Shown here: positions 26,400 through 35,800 of the stretch, one piece after another | Layout of the letters: each line of letters opens with the position of its first letter | Numbering within the stretch: the first letter of the stretch is position 1 | Assembly: GCA_965230615.1 (NCBI GenBank) | Contig: OZ246012.1 | Location: 1,178,001 to 1,242,000, forward strand | Reading direction: 5' to 3' | DNA length: 64,000 bases | DNA from: G965230615 sp965230615 | GTDB taxonomy: Bacteria > Pseudomonadota > Gammaproteobacteria > HTCC5015 | The notes under the pieces: model-generated | Databases searched by the model: none | Seen by the model: only the letters and a program-made list of their open reading frames with translations | Told to the model about the DNA's origin: nothing | Position numbers and translations under genes: made by a program

Positions 26400-28445
26400 T
26401 CAATGGTAAGCTTTGTCAGTATTTTGATATGTGTCCATAGGTAAGAAAAGTGTAAAAGTACTACCTTTACCTTCCTCACTAAAAACATGCAGCTCACCTG
26501 ATAGCAACTTGCTAAACTCAAGGCATATCGACAAGCCTAAACCTGTCCCCCCATAACGCCGACTTGTGGAACCATCAGCCTGTTGAAAAGCTTCAAAGAT
26601 TAAGTCTTGTTTATCTTCTGGAATACCAATACCAGTATCGGCTATTGAAAAAGCAATATAGTTATCAGATTTAAGCCCTATCTCTTCCTTAAGATAGGTA
26701 GAAGAAGGTGTATATATACGAAAGTTAATGCCGCCTTTAGCAGTAAACTTTAGCGCATTGGAGATAAAGTTTTTAATAATTTGCTCTAACTTTACAGCAT
26801 CTGAATACAAGGTGTCCGGCAGAGTTTTTGAGAAATCTGTTGAAAACGCTAACTCTTTGCGTTGCGCAATAATTGAAAATTTCCTCTCGACGTTATTGAC
26901 AAACTCTTGCAAAGAGAAATTCTCAAGATGAACTTCCAGCTTGCCAGCCTCTACTTTAGCAAGATCAAGAATATCATTGATTAACGACAGCAAATCTTGC
27001 CCACTATCATAAATGACGTTAAGGTACTCCAATTGCTCATCGCTTAAATTTGCATCTTCATTCTCTCGCAATAAATCAGATAAAATCAATAAACTATTCA
27101 GCGGTGTTCTCAACTCATGACTCATATTGGCTAAGAACTCACTCTTCAAATAGCTGGCATGTTCTGCATCTTGTTTTGCTTCAATTAATTCTTGCCTGTC
27201 TTTTTTAGCTTGCGTAACATCCCGCTCAATAGCAGCAAATTGATTAACTTCGCCATTCTCATCAAACACAGGTACAATATTCACTTCCACCCAATACTCT
27301 TCACCCTCTTTGGTATAGTTTATCAACTCACCATTAAAAGGCTGTTTATTTTTCAGGCATTGCTTGATTGTCCGCAACACTTCAGGGTCGGTTTTTGGGC
27401 CTTGCAGTATACGTGGCGAACTGCCGCTTATATCCTCCAGCTCATAACCTGTCATTCTACAAAAAGCTTTATTAACATAGATAATTTTTGGCCCTTTATC
27501 CAAATCATGCGCATCAGTAATCAACATCGCGTCATTAGCATTTTCCACAGCCAGCCCGAGCATAGTGAGCTGCTGCTTAACCAGCGTTAAGTCTTTATAA
27601 GGCCGTACCAGTAAGCGATTACCTAAAACAACAAATAACAAAAAAGCAATAAAAGAGCTCAGTGATATCATAACCGCTGAATCAAAAAGTATTTTTTTCT
27701 TTTTTTCAAAAAACACAGATTTATCTATAGCGTGATTTAAAACCAGGTCCATACCGGGAATATAAGCAGATATAATTTCACTATCCACAACAAACTTATT
27801 GCTTTTTACTGCCACACGACCTTTGTTTAAGCTAATGCCATATTGTAGGTTCGCAAGACTATCGCCAAATATTTTTCCCAAATCAGCTTTTATTTCAGCA
27901 ACCAGCATACCTTCAACAGAGTCTTGATATTTAACAGGTACAACAATCTGTATATATATCTTGTCAAAATATTCAACAAAATTAACAGCATATGCTCTGC
28001 CAGCATCTAATAACTCTTTAAACCACAGAGACTTCTCATCATATTCAATAACAATATCACTATTGGTTGAGAAAATAGCATCTGCTGCCATATCAATTAA
28101 CGTTAACTTTTCTTGCTCGCCTAATAAAGACACACTTAACAGAAAATCTTTTAAGTCGGCATTATCTTGAGATGATTGCATTACTCCGTTCACAACAACA
28201 GGAAAGCTAGCTATATCTTGCAATACCTTCACTCTACTTTCGACATATTTTTCAAAAGTGTTTTTATTTAGGTTCAACTCTGCCTGGCTTGATTCTTTCT
28301 GAAAGTTTAAAATGGTTTTCTCATAATGCGGCAAAGTAAATATCAAATTAATTAAAACTATCAAAAAAAAGGAGACACTAACAAACGTCATAAAAAGTTT
28401 AACGATTGGAATTTTGTCTCCATCTCCAATATATTTTAATGACAT
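26400..28445 (-). CDS. Membrane sensor histidine kinase with a LOV-like PAS domain
   Basis: A 681-residue kinase. TM1 lies at about 13-35, a periplasmic Cache-like sensor at about 40-250 and TM2 at about 255-278. A PAS domain (about 285-405) looks LOV-like in its RILQGPKTDPEVL and NGELINYTKEGEEYWVE blocks, but the photo-adduct cysteine of NCRFLQ is replaced (SPRILQ), so blue-light adduct chemistry is not expected. HisKA (MSHELRTPLN, near 442) and HATPase_c (NFISNALKFT, DTGIGIP, GTGLGLS) follow. There is no attached receiver; a hybrid-type receiver is encoded nearby at 30549-30965. It starts six bases after the solute-binding-protein gene, suggesting that the pair forms one sensory unit. Confidence 0.92.
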   Translation of the reverse strand: MSLKYIGDGDKIPIVKLFMTFVSVSFFLIVLINLIFTLPHYEKTILNFQKESSQAELNLNKNTFEKYVESRVKVLQDIASFPVVVNGVMQSSQDNADLKDFLLSVSLLGEQEKLTLIDMAADAIFSTNSDIVIEYDEKSLWFKELLDAGRAYAVNFVEYFDKIYIQIVVPVKYQDSVEGMLVAEIKADLGKIFGDSLANLQYGISLNKGRVAVKSNKFVVDSEIISAYIPGMDLVLNHAIDKSVFFEKKKKILFDSAVMISLSSFIAFLLFVVLGNRLLVRPYKDLTLVKQQLTMLGLAVENANDAMLITDAHDLDKGPKIIYVNKAFCRMTGYELEDISGSSPRILQGPKTDPEVLRTIKQCLKNKQPFNGELINYTKEGEEYWVEVNIVPVFDENGEVNQFAAIERDVTQAKKDRQELIEAKQDAEHASYLKSEFLANMSHELRTPLNSLLILSDLLRENEDANLSDEQLEYLNVIYDSGQDLLSLINDILDLAKVEAGKLEVHLENFSLQEFVNNVERKFSIIAQRKELAFSTDFSKTLPDTLYSDAVKLEQIIKNFISNALKFTAKGGINFRIYTPSSTYLKEEIGLKSDNYIAFSIADTGIGIPEDKQDLIFEAFQQADGSTSRRYGGTGLGLSICLEFSKLLSGELHVFSEEGKGSTFTLFLPMDTYQNTDKAYH

Positions 28446-28451
28446 CTAATA

Positions 28452-29702
28452 TTATCTTCCTAAAGGCTTCCAATCTAAAACCTTAATTTCATCACGCGTA
28501 CCATACTGAGCCATACAAAAATCTTCAATGCCTAAAGCTTCATGCGCATCAATATTGTTTTCATCAAAAACACTATAAGGCGCTTTATATTTCTTGACTA
28601 AACCCAGCACTGGCCCTTGAATATTCTCCAAAGCTAAACGTACCTTACGCTTATTCTTTACCATATCATTTTCTAACACGACCTGGTCAATAGCCTGCAA
28701 TAATAACTTGGTAATATCATATGCATGTATAAAGCCAGATGGCGCAGTAATATCAACAGCATCATTGACATCATCAAATAACTTTTTCGCCCTCAGCAAA
28801 ACTGACTTGGCATTTTCTGCAAGATTTTTATCCATAAAAGAAAAGCAGCTTTGAATAAAATACAAATCGATTTGTTTACGAAGATCGGCAGTAATGCTTT
28901 CATGAAAACTCCCACCAACAATACCCCAATGGCTTACTATAGGAATACGCACTGCTTCAGGCAGACTCAGCATGGCTCGAGCAAATACAGCCCCCTCTAA
29001 GGCATTACCTACCAGCATCAGGCAATCTGCATTACTCCGAGTGGCTTCACGCAACACTGTACGCGCTCTCGTCAGATTAGTATTCCAACCAAATCGCGTA
29101 ATGCCAGCAGCCTTTATGTTCTTTTCTTGCAAGGCCTTAGTCATGGTTTTTTTATTAGAGTCGCCCCAGGCTGTTGCCTCCAAAAGCAAATAGGGTGATT
29201 TACAACCAAGCTCTTGCACAGCAAACCGAATTAATGTGAAGCCAGCCTTACTATCGTCAATGGATAAACGAAATACCCAGTTGTCTTTATTAGGATAGCG
29301 TGTAATTGGCCCACCTGCCGCCCAAGGCACAAGCGTAAGAATTGAATTTTCATTAATAAATGCTCGATGCTGGATAAGCGGTGGAGAGTGCAAGCCACCA
29401 AAATATACTAGACTAAATGGGTCAGACAAATATTGCTGCATATTTTTCTTACTACGCGTTGAGTTACCTCGATGATCCAATAAAACCAGCTCCACATGCC
29501 TGCCTTGCACCTTATTATTGACTTCTGCCAAAGCTGTTCTAACCCCTCTTTCTATTGCTATCGCAGAAGCTGTGTGGTTAGAGCGGTCTGAATCCAAATA
29601 AAATTTCAGCGGTGATAAGCTTTCATCTGCACTGGTTAACCCAGAAGATAATAAAGCCATCGACACCAATAAAAAAATCAGTATTTTTCGCAAATCAGTC
29701 AT
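28452..29702 (-). CDS. Periplasmic binding protein (branched-chain amino acid/amide type)
   Basis: A 416-residue exported protein. The signal peptide (about 1-25) precedes a type I periplasmic-binding fold similar to Peripla_BP_6: the RGVRTALAEVN and VELVLLDHRGNSTRSKKNMQQ openings and YFGGLHSPP then ILTVPWAAGG ligand-site segments. No ABC permease or ATPase is adjacent. Instead it directly precedes a histidine kinase with a periplasmic domain, so I infer a sensory rather than transport role. Its ligand is unknown. It is divergent from the outer-membrane protein at 29803. Confidence 0.85.
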   Translation of the reverse strand: MTDLRKILIFLLVSMALLSSGLTSADESLSPLKFYLDSDRSNHTASAIAIERGVRTALAEVNNKVQGRHVELVLLDHRGNSTRSKKNMQQYLSDPFSLVYFGGLHSPPLIQHRAFINENSILTLVPWAAGGPITRYPNKDNWVFRLSIDDSKAGFTLIRFAVQELGCKSPYLLLEATAWGDSNKKTMTKALQEKNIKAAGITRFGWNTNLTRARTVLREATRSNADCLMLVGNALEGAVFARAMLSLPEAVRIPIVSHWGIVGGSFHESITADLRKQIDLYFIQSCFSFMDKNLAENAKSVLLRAKKLFDDVNDAVDITAPSGFIHAYDITKLLLQAIDQVVLENDMVKNKRKVRLALENIQGPVLGLVKKYKAPYSVFDENNIDAHEALGIEDFCMAQYGTRDEIKVLDWKPLGR

Positions 29703-29802
29703 CCTAACCTCACACCATCAATTTTTGCTTAAACACTTTATTACTCAGTAGATGTTTGCGGCAAACAGAGCATTAACCTTTAAACTAAAGCTTTATTAAC
29801 AC

Positions 29803-30552
29803 ATGTCGATACAGATAAAACACTTATTAAAAACCTTTAATATGAATAGCCACTTAAAAACTAATGCACTAATATGCGTTCTGCTACTATTACCACAAGT
29901 GGCCAATACAGCTCCTTCTCCCGAAAAAAAAGCAGATATTACAAAACTATCGCTATCGTATTATTATGATAATCGTGATTTCAACACCACAACGATTCAG
30001 ATATTCACAAATCGTCTAGGCAATGATTTTTCGATATGGGGTTTTACTGATTTGCATGCAATGCAGGATAACAAAGATGAACGCTATAATATGCAGCGTT
30101 CATTCTCAGAATATCGATTATCCTATTCCGGACTCGCTCGCCATACCAATATTAACGGCTTAGGCTTACAGCTTGAGTATAATGATTTCACGCCTGGCGA
30201 TGGCAATTTGCTGCGATTGGGACTTACCTATAAACAGTTTTTTTTCAAAAAATCACGTAGCAAACCCTTATGGTTACAATATCGCTTCTTGCCTTTTGAA
30301 TCGGATGGTGATGGTGGTCAGTTTAGCTTAATCTATTTTATTCCCATCAGTCACTCCATTAGTATTAGCGGCTTTGCGGATTATAATATTCGTGAGGACC
30401 AGAGTAATGAATGGGTTTTCGAACCTCAGCTGAATATACTCTTGCATAAAAATACTTATTTAGCATTAGAATATCGCTACAATGGTTTTGAAGAAAATAT
30501 TACTACCCTTGATGGCTCAGGCATTGCTATCGGTGTGCAGGCCAATTTTTAA
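29803..30552 (+). CDS. Predicted outer-membrane beta-barrel, family not recognised
   Basis: A protein of up to 249 residues. From the internal Met14 (ATG 29842) it has a classical signal peptide ending near VANTA, so the shorter form may be real. The rest is alternating beta-strand sequence rich in Tyr, Phe and Asn with a C-terminal VQANF, indicating an outer-membrane barrel, and a Tsx-like or OmpW-like size. It lies divergent from the binding-protein gene and its stop overlaps that of the receiver gene by four bases. The context suggests involvement in uptake or sensing of the same signal; the sequence alone does not give a function. Confidence 0.6.
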   Translation: MSIQIKHLLKTFNMNSHLKTNALICVLLLLPQVANTAPSPEKKADITKLSLSYYYDNRDFNTTTIQIFTNRLGNDFSIWGFTDLHAMQDNKDERYNMQRSFSEYRLSYSGLARHTNINGLGLQLEYNDFTPGDGNLLRLGLTYKQFFFKKSRSKPLWLQYRFLPFESDGDGGQFSLIYFIPISHSISISGFADYNIREDQSNEWVFEPQLNILLHKNTYLALEYRYNGFEENITTLDGSGIAIGVQANF

Positions 30553-30965
30553 GCCATGAAACAGTGCTGCATTTTATCGAGTAACAAATTCACATCAACA
30601 GGTTTGGTAATATAGTCGTCCGCACCTGATTGTAAGCATTTCTCACGATCACCACTCATTGCATTTGCTGTTAACGCAATAATGGGTAGAGTATTATTAC
30701 TTATATTATTCTGTCTTATTCGCTGAATGGCCTCATAACCATCCATAACAGGCATCATTATATCCATTAACACAATATCAATATCGCTTTCTTTTTGTAG
30801 CGTATCGAGTGCCTTTTGCCCACTTTCAGCAATCAAAAGAGATAGCTTATATTTTTTCAATACAGCTGTTAATGAAAATAAATTTCGGGCATTATCGTCA
30901 ACCAACAGTACTTTTTTACCCTTCAAGATAGACCTGTCTTTGTTTACATTAGCCATATGTGTCAT
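30549..30965 (-). CDS. Stand-alone response-regulator receiver
   Basis: A 138-residue CheY-like protein with the acid pocket DD (23-24), phospho-acceptor Asp68 (IVLMDIMMPVMDG), the Thr in ALTAN and the Lys in TKPVD. No output domain is present. Its LVDDNARNLFSLTAVL start is typical of the C-terminal receivers of hybrid kinases, so it looks like a detached hybrid module. It follows the GGDEF gene with no gap (TAG then ATG). A second ATG three codons later is possible. It is the likely partner of the kinase at 26400-28445. Confidence 0.9.
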   Translation of the reverse strand: MTHMANVNKDRSILKGKKVLLVDDNARNLFSLTAVLKKYKLSLLIAESGQKALDTLQKESDIDIVLMDIMMPVMDGYEAIQRIRQNNISNNTLPIIALTANAMSGDREKCLQSGADDYITKPVDVNLLLDKMQHCFMA

Positions 30966-31931
30966 CTATAGAGAATCTAGAAAAAAGCATTGACCACCAC
31001 CCGATTTCTTAGCTTGATACATCGCTTTGTCAGCTGCATCTATTAACTTAGCTGGATCATCAAGTAAACTCTGCTGATCGCAATAAACGATACCTATACT
31101 CGCATGGATACTGAGCATATATTTATCGAGATTGTGCTGCTGCATCAGTTTACTGAGTAGTTTTTCAGCAACTGACTTCACCGCCTGACGACTCTTAACA
31201 ACATCAAGAATAATAATAAACTCATCTCCCCCCAATCGAGCAATAGTGTCACTGTGCCTTGTCGATGATTTAAATATGTTTGCTGCTTTCTGCAATATTA
31301 AATCACCCACAAAATGCCCATAATTATCATTAACATGTTTAAAATTATCTAAGTCAATATATAACAGTGCCGCTTCAAACCCATGCCGTTTAACGTTATA
31401 CAATGTTTTTTCCAGCATTTCTTCAAATCGGAATCGATTCATTAAACCCGTTAGAGAATCGTAAGAAGCCAGATGCTCATATTCATTTTTTTCCAGCTCA
31501 ATTCTTCTCTTTTGCTTATACAACTCTAAGAAAACACTGACTTTATTTCTTAATATATCTTTATTAATCGGCTTAACTAAATAATCAACACCGCCTGCAT
31601 TATAAGCAGATATAATATTCTCCTGCTCCTTGTCATTAGCCGTGAAAAAAATAATCGGTGTCTTGTTATTATGAAACTTATCAATAATGGACGCTGCCTC
31701 TATACCATCCACCGTGGGCATATTGACATCCATTAAAATAAGAAAAAAATCATGCAATAAATTTAAAGATATTGCCTCTACACCAGAATAAGCTTCATAT
31801 ACTTCAACATCTAACTTTTTAAGCACTGCCTTTAATGCAAAGATATTTTCAGGTATATCATCGACAATGAGGATTTTTAAAACCTCATTATCATTAACTG
31901 CTTTAATACTTACCTGGCTTGCTTCTGGCAT
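30966..31931 (-). CDS. Receiver-GGDEF diguanylate cyclase
   Basis: A 321-residue response regulator that makes cyclic di-GMP. The receiver (about 18-135) has DD at 24-25, Asp68 in ILMDVNMP and the KP of LVKPIN. The GGDEF domain (about 155-320) has an intact ARLGGDEF active site near 232 and an RxxD inhibitory site (RHSD) five residues upstream, so product feedback is expected. This resembles WspR/PleD-type regulation by phosphorylation. It shares a tight operon with the receiver below and the esterase above (23-base gap), and is the nearest c-di-GMP gene to the giant adhesin. Confidence 0.93.
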   Translation of the reverse strand: MPEASQVSIKAVNDNEVLKILIVDDIPENIFALKAVLKKLDVEVYEAYSGVEAISLNLLHDFFLILMDVNMPTVDGIEAASIIDKFHNNKTPIIFFTANDKEQENIISAYNAGGVDYLVKPINKDILRNKVSVFLELYKQKRRIELEKNEYEHLASYDSLTGLMNRFRFEEMLEKTLYNVKRHGFEAALLYIDLDNFKHVNDNYGHFVGDLILQKAANIFKSSTRHSDTIARLGGDEFIIILDVVKSRQAVKSVAEKLLSKLMQQHNLDKYMLSIHASIGIVYCDQQSLLDDPAKLIDAADKAMYQAKKSGGGQCFFLDSL

Positions 31932-31954
31932 TGCGGTCTATTCCACCTTATTTT

Positions 31955-32722
31955 TTACTGATAACTCAGCATCCATTGATATAGTTCCTTGTTACCATAT
32001 ACTTCATCCCAAATATTATGCTCACCTGTTGCAAACTCTTGATATTGCACCTCTGCAGATAATGCATTTAATACGGCGACCACTTGCCTTGACTCTGATA
32101 CTGGCACAACAGGATCTTTCGCACCATGAAAAACCCATAATGGTAAGTGTTTAGTGTGCTCTGCTGTCGCACGATAAATATCGACATCAGCTTCTGCAGC
32201 AAGTGAATCAGGTGCAGCCGCAACGCCTGATGGTGGTCGTAAGCGAGCTGCAACGGGTGCAACCGCTAAAAACCGCTGTGGATATTTGCTCGCTAAATGC
32301 CAGCTAGCATAGCCGCCCATCGACAAACCTGTCAGATACTGCCTTGCCGGGTCACCTTTGAACTCTTGTATTGCCTGCGCTAACGATGCTAAAGCCAGCT
32401 TTTCCATAGCTGGATCAGACCACCACTGATCACTGGCACACTGTGGCATGACCACAATTGCGGGTACTAAATCAGGTTGTTTTTTCAACGCGGGGCCTAT
32501 GCCAACCGAGGTGTGCAAGCTATTATCAGCACCTCGCTCGCCAGCACCATGTAAAAATAAAATCACCGGCCAAGATGTAATCGCCTGCCAGGCTTGCGGT
32601 AAAAAAACCCGATAGCGATACTCCTTATTCTCTACCTGAATACTTCTAGATAAAAATAAAGGCTCGGCTAACAGCTGGAATGATATTAAAACCAGTAAAC
32701 ATAGGCTTAACAACTTGCGCAC
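31955..32722 (-). CDS. Secreted alpha/beta-hydrolase (esterase/peptidase-like)
   Basis: A 255-residue exported hydrolase. The signal peptide is about 1-19. The nucleophile elbow is GLSMGG (Ser134), the acid is in HGAKDPVVP (Asp203) and the histidine is in GEHNIWD (His235). The oxyanion strand LFLHGAGERG is characteristic of the phospholipase/dienelactone and LpqC-like esterase groups. All catalytic residues are present, so it should be active. Its substrate is unknown. It lies directly after the giant adhesin gene and before the diguanylate cyclase. Confidence 0.85.
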   Translation of the reverse strand: MRKLLSLCLLVLISFQLLAEPLFLSRSIQVENKEYRYRVFLPQAWQAITSWPVILFLHGAGERGADNSLHTSVGIGPALKKQPDLVPAIVVMPQCASDQWWSDPAMEKLALASLAQAIQEFKGDPARQYLTGLSMGGYASWHLASKYPQRFLAVAPVAARLRPPSGVAAAPDSLAAEADVDIYRATAEHTKHLPLWVFHGAKDPVVPVSESRQVVAVLNALSAEVQYQEFATGEHNIWDEVYGNKELYQWMLSYQ

Positions 32723-32773
32723 GGTAACCCCTCAACAAGGCCGGGTAATCTATAGAGCTTATCGGCTAAGCAA

Positions 32774-32788
32774 GCTTAAAATTTAAGC
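32774..32788 (-). terminator. Possible weak terminator after the giant adhesin
   Basis: GCTTAA-AAT-TTAAGC hairpin, 17 bases past the adhesin stop, followed on the minus strand by TTGCTT. The short AT-rich stem makes strong termination doubtful, so read-through into the esterase is possible. Confidence 0.3.
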
Positions 32789-32805
32789 CTTAAATACCTT
32801 CGAAA

Positions 32806-35800
32806 TTACCATTCGACACGGGTCACATCATAAAACTCTAGAGAACTGCCATCAGCCAGCGAAATAACGCCTGAGGTATCATTGGAAAAGTTCAAGCTGT
32901 TTTCTGCTTGTTCAAAAGGGCCCTGTGGTGGCTCCAACAATAATACCCAGTCATCATTATCATCAATTTGAGAAACCGGCCCATGTATCACACCTTCTAA
33001 ACGAATTACGCCTGCACCATCATTGGCAATATATGTCTCATGGCCACGTCCTTGACTAAACTCAAAGGCCTGCTCACTATTGTTACCAACAGGAATATTC
33101 ATCGTCGAGCTTGCCGATGCTGTACTGCCATCAGTATCTGTTGCAACAGCCTCCAATGTTAAGCGCACAACACCTTCATAATCTTCTGGTGGTACAAAAT
33201 GTATATCACTGAGCTGGGTTGAGTCTAATGACCAGCTACCATCACCGTTATCGATTCCAGCGCTTAGCATACCACCATCAGGAATACCCTGTATTGATAT
33301 ATCCAATGCTGCTGTATCATCAAAGCCTTGCAGTTGCGTTTCTATATCCAAGAAGATACCCAATGGTCGGTTCTGTTCAACTATCTCAATCACGGGTTCA
33401 GCTACTTGGATATTCATATTACTGCTGATACTAACAGTATCTCCCATAAAATCTTCTGTAGTCGCCGTAAAACTTAATTGCATGGCACCACTGAATTCAG
33501 CAGGCGGTGTTAGTGCAAGTCCATTAATATTATTGGCAACAATTTCCCAGCTGCCATCAGGGTTAGCTTGTCCGGCAGATAAGCTGGCACCTGCTGGCAA
33601 GCCTTCAATACGTAAGTGCAAGTTTTCTGAACCATCGATATCAGATAAGGCTGCCTGTACGTCTAGTAAGACAGGCTGACCATAATCGCTATTGGTATTT
33701 TCAGCGACCGCCAATAGCGGCGTATCGGCATCACCGGCAACGGTAACACTAAATGGATGACTGGATACCAGACTACCTTCACCAGCTGACTCATTAACGG
33801 TAACGACAAGTGCCATATTCATTTCACCACTCAAGTTGGCAGGTGGTGTAAATGATAAGCCGTTAAGCTCTGCCTGACCCAATAGCCACTGGCCATCGGC
33901 TTGTTGAGTGCCTGCTGACAAGACTGCACCTGCTGGCACACCTATCAATAGCAGGCTAATGCTCTCTGAACCATCATCATCAAATAGTGCAGCAGAAAGA
34001 TCCAACGCAATTGCCTGGTCCTCTCTACCATGCACATCATGCACACTGACTATAGCCTCATCAATCACAGGCGCCACTTGCAATGTCAATATATCATTGA
34101 CTTCGGCACGATCACCATCCTGCTCGAGACTACTTACAACAATAGATAAGCTGACTGCACCACTGAAGTTAGCGGGCGGATTAAAACGCAGGTCTGAGAG
34201 CTCTCCAGGAGATAATAGCCAGCGGCCATCAGCTTGAGGCTCACCTGCTGATAAGCTTGCTCCATCAGGCAGATCTGAAATATGTATTTGTAATGACTCA
34301 GAACCATCGATATCAACCAACATTGCCACCACATCCAATGGCACTGGGTAGTCTTCTAAACCACTAGTCTGATTCAAAGTTAAACTAGCTGCATCGGCCT
34401 GACCTTCAAGCGTGACTGCAAATGCTTTCGATATAGTATTAGTATCACCATTGTTGTCTGTAGTGGTCGCAATTAATGTCATATTCAACTGGCCACTAAA
34501 ATGCTCAGGGGGTGTCATGACTAACAATGGCAGGTCATCCTCAGCAACCGACCAGCTACCATCGGCATTACGTAAACCATGTGACAGACTCGCAGTATCA
34601 GGCACACCGGTAATACTCAAAATGAGGCTTTCAGAGCCATCAATATCAAAGAGCTCGGCATCTAAATCAAGCATTATCGGCATATCTTCACGGCCACTGA
34701 TATCATTGGCTGTTATCAGCGCAGCATCTGCTTGCGGAGTAACCTGAATATCTAATGTATCGGTAATAACACTTTGCTCACCATTGCTTTCTGTTGCTAT
34801 GACAGTTAAAGCTAATTGAAAATCTTCAGCAACATTATTTGGTGGTGTTATTGTCAGTCCGGATAACTGTTCGGCGCTTAATAACCAGCTGCCATCCGCA
34901 TTTTTTGTGCCCGCAGAGAATTGCGCACCTGCTGGTACATTATTAAAAATCACTGTTAAGGCCTCAGAGCCATCAGTATCGGTTAATTGTGCATTAATTA
35001 TTACGGGTATTGCTGCGTCTTCCAAACCTACCGCGTTGATCGGATCAGCTGTTGGCGCATCAGCCAATGGTGTAACGTTGACATTAAAACTTTGTAATGT
35101 TTCAGCCGTTTCAAAAGTATCCATTTCCAAACTGATCGCCTGCACTGTTAAGGCAATAGCACCGCTAAAGTTTAGCGGCGGTGTCATACTCAAGCCTGAC
35201 AGCTGCTCTGCCCTTAGCGTCCATGTCCCATCACCGTTGTTCATACCAGCAGATAGCACCGCCCCTTCAGGGATACCGCTAACAATAACAGACATCACCT
35301 CAGAGCCATCTTGATCATTTAATGATGCGTTGATATTCAGAGCAATCGCCGAATCTTCAAAGCCTTGTACATTACTGGCTTGCAAGGCAGGTTCATCTGG
35401 TGCTGACAACACATGAAAGCTAATCTCTTTACTCACTGCCATGCTATCGCCATTAGCTTCTTGAGTAATAGCAGTAACCGTTAAGCTAAATTGACCATGT
35501 TGATGTGCGGGTGGCTGTACACGCAGATTCGCTAGCTCGTCCATTGTGATTGAATAACTACCATCAGCATTGGCAGTTGCACCTAATAGCTGTGCACCAG
35601 CTGGCAGGTTGCTGATAGTAACCGCTTGTATGCTTTCCGAGCCATCCTGGTCACTACTGGTAATATTGAGATTTAACGCCAGACTATTATCCTCTATCAC
35701 CACTTCTGGCTGCGCTTTAATGACAGCTGGATCTGCAACAGCCGTTACTGGAATAACGACCGTTTGTGTATTAATTGCATAATTGCCGGTGTATTCAGTG

